NCBI GenBank assembly: GCA_008501565.1
Contig: QQUL01000114.1
Coordinates: 1-10,781 of the forward strand
DNA length: 10,781 nucleotides
From: Armatimonadota bacterium
Lineage (GTDB): Bacteria; Actinomycetota; Acidimicrobiia; Spongiisociales; UBA5794
Reading direction: 5' to 3'
The position numbers were made by a program, and so were the translations under genes. The notes under the pieces were generated by a model. That model had not been told where the DNA came from. It saw only the letters and a program-made list of their open reading frames with translations, and searched no databases. How positions within the stretch are numbered: position 1 is the first letter of the stretch; each line of letters opens with the position of its first letter. This document shows, in pieces, positions 1-5,344 of this stretch.

Positions 1-1
1 A

Positions 2-394
2 GGTGTTTGGCAGTCCCTGTCTTTCCCCTATGAGCTCGCCCGATGCCGGGTCGACCTTTCTCGAGCCCTCAAAGCCCGCGGCGATGACGCCGGTGCTGTC
101 CGCGAATGCAAGGCTGCACGCTCAACCTTTGTCGAGTTGGGGGCGACGCCTGACATCCGAACCATTGACACGCTGATCAACCCACCCCGTTCGGAGTGGC
201 CCGCGGGGCTGACTGATCGGGAAGTCGAAGTGCTGCGGCTGGTTTCATCGGGTGCGACCAATCGCGCGATCGCTGCGGATCTCGTCGTGAGTGAACGGAC
301 GATCGATCGGCACGTTTCGAACATTTTCACGAAGATCGACGTTTCTACACGAGCCGCGGCAACGGCCTGGGCAATCAGGAACGGGCTGGCATAG
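2..394 (+). CDS. LuxR-family transcriptional regulator, C-terminal part (5' end outside window)
   Basis: The frame is open from the left edge to the TAG at 392-394, so 130 C-terminal residues are visible and the true start lies upstream. The first 45 or so residues (ELARCRVDLSRALKARGD, then AVRECKAARSTFVELGA) look like the last helical, TPR-like repeats of large LuxR/MalT-type regulators. The last 62 form a LuxR/NarL-type helix-turn-helix: GLTDREVEVLRLVSSGATNR, then AADLVVSERTIDRHVSNIFT with the recognition helix. Proteins of this type often carry an N-terminal nucleotide-binding or cyclase domain, which cannot be seen here. The monooxygenase gene starts 141 bp downstream on the same strand. 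The palindrome at 425-442 in that gap is a natural candidate binding site, so the regulator may control the neighbour; this is inference. A TTG at 137 could be mistaken for a start, but the coding signal plainly continues upstream of it. Confidence 0.9.
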   Translation, partial: GVWQSLSFPYELARCRVDLSRALKARGDDAGAVRECKAARSTFVELGATPDIRTIDTLINPPRSEWPAGLTDREVEVLRLVSSGATNRAIAADLVVSERTIDRHVSNIFTKIDVSTRAAATAWAIRNGLA

Positions 395-424
395 GCGGTC
401 GATTGCAGACAGCCGATTCCGTGC

Positions 425-442
425 ATGGGTAGGACTACCCAT
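425..442. promoter_or_regulatory. 18-bp palindrome, candidate operator
   Basis: ATGGGTAG-GA-CTACCCAT has two perfect 8-bp arms around a 2-bp centre. It lies in the gap between the LuxR-type gene and the monooxygenase gene, about 93 bp before the monooxygenase ATG. LuxR/NarL-type HTH proteins bind as dimers to inverted repeats of about this size, so the adjacent regulator is the obvious candidate ligand. No clear -35/-10 pair could be placed beside it. The pairing is seen; the binding protein is inferred. Confidence 0.45.
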
Positions 443-534
443 ATGTGCAGCCGTGCAAAGTTGGGTGGTTCTGGCGATGCAAGGACAGCTTTCTTTCCAT
501 ACGTTGTCCTTACGCCACTCGAAAGGACCCGACC

Positions 535-1635
535 ATGACACACACAAACGGGAACACCGACTCCTTCGACACCATCGTCATCGGCGGCGGACAAACAGGG
601 CTAACCGTCGGCTACGAACTCAAGCAACGGGGAATTGACTTCGTCATTCTCGATGCGAGCGGCCGAGTCGGTGATGCATGGCGCAAACGATGGGACTCTC
701 TGGTCCTTTTCCCGCCAGCGAGGTATGCAAGCCTGCCCGGTATGCCGTTTCCCGCCAAAGGCGATGAGTTCGTGGGCAAGGATGCCGTTGCTGACTACCT
801 TGAGCGCTACGCCGAAGCAAACGACCTCCCGATACGATCGAACACCCGAGTGACCCGAGTCGGTACGGATGGTGACACCTATGTCGTCGAAACGGGCGAC
901 CACACCCTTCGTTCGGCAAACGTGATCGTGGCGATGGCAGATGCTCAGATTCCCCATGTCCCGGACTTCGCACCTGACCTTGATCCCGGCGTCGTGCAGC
1001 TGCATTCGTCCCAATACAAGAAACCGTCCCAACTCGTCGACGGTCCGGTCCTCATTGTCGGTCTTGGGAACTCTGGAGCCGACATTGGTTTGGAGCTCGC
1101 GCAAACTCACCAGACCTTTGTATCGGGTACCCCGAACGGCGTCATTCCGTTCCGGATTGAACACTGGATCGGTCGCAATGTCGGGGTTCGCCTGGTTCGG
1201 TTTGCCGCCGTGAGGCTGCTCAACACCCGCACGCCAATCGGCCGGAAAGCACGACCGAAGATGCTGGGACATCCCACGGCCCCTTTGGTACGGGTCAAAC
1301 CGTCTGATCTGGTGAGGGCCGGAGCCGAACGTGTTGACCGGGTCGCCGGTGTCAAAAATGGTTGCCCCGAACTCGCCGGCGGCAGAGTCCTCGACGTAGC
1401 GAACGTCGTGTGGTGCACGGGATTTCGCCCTGGGTTCGATTGGATTGACGTACCTGTCTTCGACAGTGACGGCAGGCCCGAACACGAACGTGGGATAGTG
1501 GAATCCCAGCCAGGTTTCTACTTCTGCGGTTTGTTCTTCCAGCACTCACTGTGGTCAGAAACTTTGGTCGGCATGCCCATCGACGCCAAACACATCGTCA
1601 AGCACCTCTCGGAACGCAAAGTCCCGGTGTCGTGA
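535..1635 (+). CDS. Flavin-containing monooxygenase / CzcO-like NAD(P)/FAD-dependent oxidoreductase
   Basis: A 366-residue probable flavoprotein monooxygenase. The FAD-binding Rossmann motif GGGQTG is at residues 17-22 and is followed by the acidic end of strand 2 (ILDAS). A second dinucleotide fold has GLGNSG at 176-181, as expected for NADPH. VVWCTGFRPGFDWI near 291 matches the conserved CTGFRP..-W segment of this family. The C-terminal GFYFCGLFFQHSLWSETLVG segment matches the usual FAD-contacting end. Length and domain order fit the CzcO/FMO-like group (COG2072), cytosolic enzymes that oxygenate varied organic substrates; the substrate cannot be told. I chose ATG 535 because GAAAGG (521-526) precedes it by 8 nt. 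An in-frame ATG at 445 would add 30 residues without homology and would begin just after the palindrome. The gene follows the LuxR-type regulator and is probably its target. No terminator was seen downstream. Confidence 0.9.
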   Translation: MTHTNGNTDSFDTIVIGGGQTGLTVGYELKQRGIDFVILDASGRVGDAWRKRWDSLVLFPPARYASLPGMPFPAKGDEFVGKDAVADYLERYAEANDLPIRSNTRVTRVGTDGDTYVVETGDHTLRSANVIVAMADAQIPHVPDFAPDLDPGVVQLHSSQYKKPSQLVDGPVLIVGLGNSGADIGLELAQTHQTFVSGTPNGVIPFRIEHWIGRNVGVRLVRFAAVRLLNTRTPIGRKARPKMLGHPTAPLVRVKPSDLVRAGAERVDRVAGVKNGCPELAGGRVLDVANVVWCTGFRPGFDWIDVPVFDSDGRPEHERGIVESQPGFYFCGLFFQHSLWSETLVGMPIDAKHIVKHLSERKVPVS

Positions 1636-1684
1636 ACCCTGTGGTCATGTAGCCCCCGTTCAGCCAGCAATCCGCGAAAAGTCC

Positions 1685-1713
1685 TTGACAGTCGAACGTA
1701 TGTTCGATAGTGT
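1685..1713 (+). promoter_or_regulatory. Promoter of the DUF222/HNH gene
   Basis: TTGACA (1685-1690) matches the -35 consensus exactly. A 17-bp spacer leads to TAGTGT (1708-1713), which fits the actinobacterial TANNNT -10. The predicted start of transcription falls about 7 nt further on, at the ATG at 1720, so the mRNA would be leaderless. The LexA box fills most of the spacer, which would make LexA a direct block to RNA polymerase. Confidence 0.7.
1692..1707. promoter_or_regulatory. LexA binding site (SOS box)
   Basis: TCGAACGTATGTTCGA has perfect TCGAAC/GTTCGA arms with a 4-nt centre. This matches the SOS box known from mycobacteria and, in its GAAC-N4-GTTC core, from Bacillus. It sits between the -35 and -10 of the DUF222/HNH gene. 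Mycobacterium tuberculosis 13E12-family genes are known to carry SOS boxes, so the assignment agrees with both sequence and gene family. Confidence 0.85.
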
Positions 1714-1719
1714 GGGGGT

Positions 1720-2854
1720 ATGAAGAATCCCACCCCCTCATCGGGCGGGGTCTTCGGAGAGGACGGCAGCACACCAGTGCGTAGCATTGGGGTGTTGGCC
1801 GGAGAGTCTGCCGACACAGACAACACAACCGATATTGGTGCTGAGATAGCAGTGTTGAGTGATGACGATCTTGAGGCATCGATCGTCGAGTTCAAGGAAC
1901 GCATTGACGCATTGCAGGCCGGCTTGTTGCTACGTATTGGGGGCTGCGTCTTCCATGGTGCGCACGGCCCGGACACTTGTGACGATGCCTGCTGTTGCTG
2001 AGGCGGCTTTGGTGGGTGCGATCACTCCTGATGGGATACGTTTGTTGACCCGGGCCAAACGGCGCCACCCTTTAGAGTTTGATCACCATGAGGCGGTGTT
2101 TGCCGACATTGCCCAATATCTCACCACCAAGGATCTTCGGGTTGCGATCGAGCATTGGGAACAACAAGTCGACTACCCCTCAGCAGTTGTGAAGGTCAAA
2201 CATCAAAGGCAGCGTCGACGTTTCTCGATCTGTCAAACGTGGGAGGGGATGTGGCATTTCAGTGGCGAACTCGACCCCGAAACCGGGTCCCTTGTCGATA
2301 CTGCGATCCGTTCGATTGTTGATCGTGAAAACCTTCAAGCGTCACGAGACGGATCAGATGATGACCGTTATCCGTGGCAACGCCGTGCCGACGCCCTCGG
2401 TGACCTGTGTACGTTCTGGCTCACCAACAGTGACCAGATCGGTACCTCTGGTGGATCCAAACCGCACATCACGGTCACGACGTCACTTGAAACCCTGGTA
2501 GGTCTCAAAGAAGAACTCCCAACCATCGACGGGCTCGTATTTGATCCCGACGAGATGCAGCGCATCACCTGTGACTCAGGAGTCATACGGATGATCCTCA
2601 ACGCTCAAGGCGAACCACTCGATGTCGGTCGCCGGTCCAGAACCTTCACGCCCGCCATACGTCGAGCCCTTGACCAACGCGACGGTGGCTGTCGATGGGA
2701 CGGATGCGATGCACCACCATCTTGGTGTGACGCACACCACCTCACCCACTGGGCCAACGGAGGCCAAACCAGCCTCAACAACATGACACTGCTCTGTAGA
2801 ACCCACCACCGAGCCACCCACCAAAACCCACAACAAACCCTGATCCCACCCTGA
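1720..2854 (+). pseudogene. DUF222 / HNH endonuclease (13E12 repeat family), broken by frame change and internal loss
   Basis: Two frames together encode one DUF222-HNH protein. Frame A (ATG 1720 to TGA 1999-2001) holds the N-terminal helix LEASIVEFKERIDALQAGLL. Frame B, recognisable from about 1955 to TGA 2852-2854, resumes with VRTARTLVTMPAVAEAALVG and runs through DUF222 to a C-terminal HNH domain: CRWDGCDAPPSWCDAHHLTH, then GG.TSLNN, then LLCRTHH. The HNH His/Asn residues and the zinc-type Cys ligands are all present. About 30-35 family residues normally found between LLLRI and the VRTARTL helix are missing at the junction (about 1936-1955). One internal loss of length 2 modulo 3 explains both the gap and the shift. 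The tail after CRTHHR is short. Members are often SOS-linked and occur in many copies in actinobacterial genomes; their role is poorly known. Frame B could still be translated from ATG 1955 or 1859, giving a partial protein with an intact HNH domain. Confidence 0.75.
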
Positions 2855-2903
2855 TCCGGTAGCGGCACGGGATAAGGTGCGGAATTGGATCGGCTACCCG
2901 TAT

Positions 2904-2915
2904 GCTGATATCAGC
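2904..2915. promoter_or_regulatory. 12-bp perfect palindrome in the upstream region of the RRM gene
   Basis: GCTGATATCAGC is a perfect palindrome. It overlaps TATGCT (2901-2906), which fits the TANNNT -10 pattern, and would cover the start of a transcript reaching the RRM gene after about 115 nt. No good -35 was found. It could be an operator or chance; only the symmetry is certain. Confidence 0.25.
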
Positions 2916-3028
2916 TGCTTCGGCGGCCTCCCCTTTCCTCTGTCCTTCGACCTTGTGAATTCGGGTCGGTTCCGGACATCTGACTTCCGAGGGACACACA
3001 GTCGCTCATCATTCCAAAAGGAATACCC

Positions 3029-3274
3029 ATGAACATATTCGTAGGCAACTTGCCTTTCTCTGCAACTGAAGCAGACCTCAAAGACCTATTCGCCGAATAC
3101 GGAACCGTCGATTCTGCGTCAATCATCAATGACCGTGACACGGGACAGTCCCGTGGATTCGGGTTCGTTGAACTCGGCGCCGAGGCGCGTGCACAGGACG
3201 CAATCCGCGATCTTGATGGCACGGAGCTCAAGGGCCGCAACATCAACGTGAACGAAGCCAAGCCACGCCGGTAG
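3029..3274 (+). CDS. Small single-RRM RNA-binding protein
   Basis: An 81-residue protein that is nearly all one RNA recognition motif. RNP2 is IFVGNL (residues 3-8) and RNP1 is RGFGFVEL (42-49); the last RNP1 position is Leu where an aromatic is more usual. The rest follows the babbabb pattern, with the final strand NINVNEAKPRR. It lacks the Gly-rich tail of many cyanobacterial Rbp proteins. Such small bacterial RRM proteins bind single-stranded RNA and in cyanobacteria are often cold-induced; the targets here are unknown. ATG 3029 is preceded by AAAAGGAA (3016-3023) at good spacing. The gene appears to be transcribed alone: about 175 bp of non-coding DNA lies before it and a strong hairpin terminator follows 14 bp after its stop. 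The long upstream region could hold a regulatory leader. Confidence 0.92.
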   Translation: MNIFVGNLPFSATEADLKDLFAEYGTVDSASIINDRDTGQSRGFGFVELGAEARAQDAIRDLDGTELKGRNINVNEAKPRR

Positions 3275-3288
3275 TCGTCGACACGACA

Positions 3289-3330
3289 AAAGCGTTCTCC
3301 GGGGGAAACCCGGAGAACGCTTTCGGCTTT
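3289..3330 (+). terminator. Strong hairpin terminator after the RRM gene
   Basis: AAAGCGTTCTCCGGG (3289-3303) pairs perfectly with CCCGGAGAACGCTTT (3309-3323) around a 5-nt GGAAA loop, giving a 15-bp stem. The following TTTCGGCTTT is only a weak U tract, so release may be less sharp than at a textbook site. It shields the cysteine operon leader, whose promoter begins right after it. Confidence 0.88.
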
Positions 3331-3348
3331 GCCGCATCAATCTGGCGC

Positions 3349-3354
3349 TAGGCT
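3349..3354 (+). promoter_or_regulatory. -10 element of the cysteine operon promoter
   Basis: TAGGCT fits the actinobacterial TANNNT -10 and lies 7 nt before the ATG at 3362. That spacing predicts transcription starting at the A of the leader-peptide ATG. A -35 is only weakly visible (CTTTGC, 3327-3332, spacer 16), just after the upstream terminator. Confidence 0.5.
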
Positions 3355-3361
3355 TCATGAC

Positions 3362-3436
3362 ATGATCAATCGATCCTTCTGCGTTATGGCGTGCTGTTGC
3401 CGTTGCAACATCGCCGTGCGCGTCGAGGTTCATTGA
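3362..3436 (+). CDS. Polycysteine leader peptide of the cysteine operon attenuator
   Basis: A 24-codon ORF, too short for ordinary gene finding, encodes MINRSFCV followed by MACCCRCNIAVRVEVH and ends at TGA 3434-3436. Five of 24 residues are cysteine. Four lie in a CCCRC run (codons 3392-3406) made of TGC and TGT. It lies directly upstream of a cysteine synthase operon, with an intrinsic terminator in between. I chose ATG 3362 because it sits where transcription should begin (-10 at 3349-3354) and the internal ATG 3386 has no Shine-Dalgarno sequence. The shorter 16-residue form would behave the same way. Its role is as a sensor: ribosomes short of Cys-tRNA stall at the run and alter folding of the RNA behind them. 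Leaderless polycysteine ORFs acting as cysteine-responsive attenuators have been described in mycobacteria; this appears to be an equivalent in another lineage. Confidence 0.75.
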   Translation: MINRSFCVMACCCRCNIAVRVEVH

Positions 3437-3474
3437 GTCCCAGAAGACAATTCCAACCCCACAACCCGCACGGC
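3388..3474 (+). promoter_or_regulatory. Alternative RNA structures of the cysteine attenuator (protector and antiterminator)
   Basis: GCCGTGCG (3413-3420), inside the leader ORF just after the Cys codons, pairs perfectly with CGCACGGC (3467-3474), which is the 5' side of the terminator. The two structures exclude each other. A third arrangement can hide the antiterminator: GGCG (3388-3391) with CGCC (3412-3415), enclosing GTTGC (3396-3400) with GCAAC (3405-3409). A ribosome stalled early in the Cys run would break the protector and leave 3413-3420 free, preventing termination. A ribosome moving on to the stop at 3434 would cover it and let the terminator form. The pairings are seen by eye; energies were not computed. 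Confidence 0.6.
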
Positions 3475-3501
3475 ACATTTGCCGGAGCGGGTTTTTCTTT
3501 T
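3463..3501 (+). terminator. Attenuator terminator before the cysteine synthase gene
   Basis: AACCCGC (3463-3469) pairs with GCGGGTT (3487-3493). Inside, CGGC (3471-3474) pairs with GCCG (3481-3484) across a small internal loop, with an ACATTT hairpin loop. A run of T5-C-T4 follows (3492-3501). It stands 38 nt before the ATG of cysM and after the leader ORF, where only an attenuator makes sense. Confidence 0.82.
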
Positions 3502-3538
3502 GTCACGATCCGCCAATCGCCACCAGGAGCACCGTCAC

Positions 3539-4525
3539 ATGACAGCAATCACACATCCTGCATCTCCCTCCAGATCGGACTACGCCGCCCGTCGGTTCGA
3601 GGACATCCGTGATCTTCTCCCCGATGTGAACAATCCGACACCCCTTGTGCGGGTACGCAACTCGCTCGGGGTCGACAACGTCTATCTCAAGCTCGAATGG
3701 ATGAATCCGTTCGGTTCCATCAAGGACCGCGCAGCGGCGTACCTCGTACAGGGAATGGTCGATCGCGGTGACCTTGAGGGCCGTGAACTCGTCGAGGCGT
3801 CTTCGGGGAATACCGCAATCGCTCTCGCCGCGATGGGCGCCATCAATGACACCAAGGTCACGATCACGATTCCCGACGGCGTTCCCGAGGAGACGAAGAC
3901 GATCCTCCGGATGCTCGGTGCCGAAGTGTGGGAGACCCCTGACGAGCTGTGTCCTGTCGATCACCCCAAGGACGGGGCTATTGCCCTCGCCCGATCACTC
4001 GCCGCGTCCGAGAATGGCACCCGCTACGTCATGGCCGACCAGTACGAGAATCCTGACAATGTCAGGGCCCACTTCGAGACCACCGGCCCCGAGATCTGGA
4101 ACCAGACGGATGGACAGATCTCTGCCTTCTTCGCGGGCTTCGGAACGTGTGGAACGCTCACCGGAACCGGACGCTATCTCAAGCAGCAGAATCCAGACAT
4201 CCGGGTCATCGCGATAGAGCCGCAGGCAGGGCACCGGCTTCCCGGCCTCAAGAGCTTTGCGGAAGCCAACGAACCAGGAAATCTCGATCGGAGCGTGATC
4301 GATGACGTCGTCATGGTTGACGACGACGACGCGTATGCGATGACGCTCCGTCTCCACCGTCGAGATGGCCTCATGGTCGGATTGTCGACGGGAGCCATCG
4401 CACACGCCATCGATCAATACGACGGTCTCGGTGATGGTCTGATCGTCGGTGTTTCCCCGGACGCAAGTACGAAGTACACGTCGTACTTCATCGAAAGACT
4501 CGGCAACGAGGGACAGCCCTCGTGA
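3539..4525 (+). CDS. cysM: PLP-dependent cysteine synthase, CysM-like
   Basis: A 328-residue fold-type II PLP enzyme that forms cysteine from an activated serine (O-acetyl- or O-phosphoserine) and a sulfur donor. The PLP lysine is K62 in NPFGSIKDR. The substrate-binding loop is ASSGNTA (87-93; the usual form is TSGNTG). The phosphate-binding loop is GFGTCGTLTG (200-209). GLSTGA (281-286) and SPDASTKYTS (306-315) match the C-terminal cofactor contacts. Overall it resembles Mycobacterium CysM more than CysK. The EPQAGHRLPGLK segment has basic residues near where Mtb CysM has the Arg that selects phosphoserine, but specificity is not settled. AGGAG (3525-3529) precedes ATG 3539 by 9 nt. An upstream in-frame start at 3479 lies inside the terminator hairpin and is rejected. 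The gene is first in an operon with tusA and dsrE2 and lies behind the polycysteine attenuator, so expression should rise when cysteine is scarce. Confidence 0.9.
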   Translation: MTAITHPASPSRSDYAARRFEDIRDLLPDVNNPTPLVRVRNSLGVDNVYLKLEWMNPFGSIKDRAAAYLVQGMVDRGDLEGRELVEASSGNTAIALAAMGAINDTKVTITIPDGVPEETKTILRMLGAEVWETPDELCPVDHPKDGAIALARSLAASENGTRYVMADQYENPDNVRAHFETTGPEIWNQTDGQISAFFAGFGTCGTLTGTGRYLKQQNPDIRVIAIEPQAGHRLPGLKSFAEANEPGNLDRSVIDDVVMVDDDDAYAMTLRLHRRDGLMVGLSTGAIAHAIDQYDGLGDGLIVGVSPDASTKYTSYFIERLGNEGQPS

Positions 4526-4557
4526 CGAACGATCCACATGAAAAGGATGTCGCAACG

Positions 4558-4818
4558 ATGACAAAAGACAACGCAAGCCGAATAGAACCAACAGAGACCC
4601 TTGACACCTCGGGCATGCTGTGCCCGCTCCCGGTCTACAAGGCAGGTCTGGCACTCAAGGGTCTCAAACAGGGCGATGTTCTCAGAATCATCTGCACCGA
4701 TCCGGGGTCACTTGCGGACATTCCGGCGTTTGCACACCAACGCGGCGACGTCCTTCTCAAGGTCGACGATCAAGGGACGACTCAGACCTTCCTGATCGAG
4801 AAGGGAAGTGGCTCGTGA
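4558..4818 (+). CDS. tusA: TusA-family sulfur carrier protein
   Basis: An 86-residue TusA/SirA-fold protein. The hallmark CPxP motif is CPLP at residues 22-25 (TLDTSGMLCPLPVYKAG), and C22 is the persulfide-carrying cysteine. The rest gives the expected b-a-b-a-b-b pattern (VLRIICTDPGSLADIPAFAH). TusA proteins accept sulfane sulfur from desulfurases, rhodaneses or DsrE-type proteins and pass it to partners. The start is uncertain. ATG 4558 has AAAAGGA (4541-4547) upstream and gives the usual family length. GTG 4522 overlaps the cysM stop as GTGA, has GAGGGA (4508-4513) before it and would add 12 residues. It lies between cysM and a DsrE2-like gene in one transcription unit, which suggests the three handle the same sulfur. 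Confidence 0.9.
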   Translation: MTKDNASRIEPTETLDTSGMLCPLPVYKAGLALKGLKQGDVLRIICTDPGSLADIPAFAHQRGDVLLKVDDQGTTQTFLIEKGSGS

Positions 4819-5327
4819 CGACGGCAGCGACACCCGAAGTCGGCACGCCCGAGGCGGGCGAGAGACCGAGACGTTTGGCGCTCGTGGCGTCCAAGGGAAC
4901 GCTCGATCAGGCATACCCACCGCTCATACTTGCCCTCACGGCGGCCAGTCTCGGGTGGCAGGTCGGCATCTACTTCACCTTCTACGGTCTCGACATTCTC
5001 CACAAGGACCGTTTCGAGTCCCTGAAGGTCGCGTCGCTTGCGAATCCCGCGGGCCCGATCCAAATGCCCAACATCGTCGGGGCCATTCCGGGTGCGACGG
5101 CGATGGCGACCAAGACCATGAAGAAGTGGATGGACGCTGCGGGAATGCCGACCATCCCCGAGTTCATCGACATGACCCGGGATCTCGATGTCACGTTCTT
5201 TGCGTGTGCAACGACCATGGGGGTGATGAACGTCTCCGAGGACGACCTGATCGAAGGATGTGACATCGCAGGCGCAGCGGCCTTCTTGGACTACGCTGCG
5301 TCCGCTGATGTGCAACTGTTCATCTGA
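4815..5327 (+). CDS. DsrE/DsrF/DsrH-family protein, DsrE2-like
   Basis: A 170-residue protein of the DsrE superfamily (DsrE2/peroxiredoxin-like group, COG2210). After a short polar N-terminus comes a strand RLALVASKGTLDQAYPPLIL (20-39), then WQVGIYFTFYGLDIL. The characteristic FFACATTMGVMNVSEDDLIE (129-148) carries the likely sulfur-binding C131; a second cysteine is C149. Related DsrE2 proteins have a C-x-x-S/T-M-x-x-M core here and act as sulfur carriers that exchange persulfide with TusA. No convincing transmembrane segment replaces the soluble fold. GTG 4815 overlaps the tusA stop as GTGA, with AAGGGAAG (4801-4808) as ribosome site. As last gene of the cysM-tusA unit it probably feeds sulfane sulfur to TusA; direction and partners are inferred. 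The SHOCT gene converges 17 bp after its stop. Confidence 0.85.
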   Translation: MTTAATPEVGTPEAGERPRRLALVASKGTLDQAYPPLILALTAASLGWQVGIYFTFYGLDILHKDRFESLKVASLANPAGPIQMPNIVGAIPGATAMATKTMKKWMDAAGMPTIPEFIDMTRDLDVTFFACATTMGVMNVSEDDLIEGCDIAGAAAFLDYAASADVQLFI

Positions 5328-5344
5328 GAAGGCCGCTGGCGAGT

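Noticed and set aside
425..442. Canonical NarL 7-2-7 site
   Set aside because: TACCCAT fits the NarL heptamer, but the two copies face the opposite way (ATGGGTA-N4-TACCCAT) from a 7-2-7 site. It is kept only as a general LuxR-type operator candidate.
601..1545. Minus-strand open frame of 314 codons opposite the monooxygenase gene
   Set aside because: No recognisable motif, while the opposite strand has both dinucleotide-binding motifs of a flavoprotein. It is a shadow frame.
1936..1945. Programmed +1 frameshift at the G5 run in the DUF222 gene
   Set aside because: A shift would rejoin the frames but would not supply the roughly 30 missing family residues, so an internal loss explains more.
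2857..2899. Terminator after the DUF222 gene from GGTAGC and GCTACC
   Set aside because: The arms are only 6 bp with a loop of more than 25 nt and no T tract follows.
3357..3365. ATG-ACA-TGA at 3357 as start of the leader
   Set aside because: It stops after two codons and begins only 2 nt after the -10 element, so it would lie outside the transcript.
3479..3538. Upstream in-frame start for cysM at 3479
   Set aside because: It lies in the loop of the attenuator terminator, has no ribosome site, and the added residues have no homology. ATG 3539 has AGGAG at good spacing.
3362..3541. Metabolite-binding riboswitch (for example SAM-type) before cysM
   Set aside because: No recognisable riboswitch core was seen, and the polycysteine ORF with competing hairpins explains the region fully.
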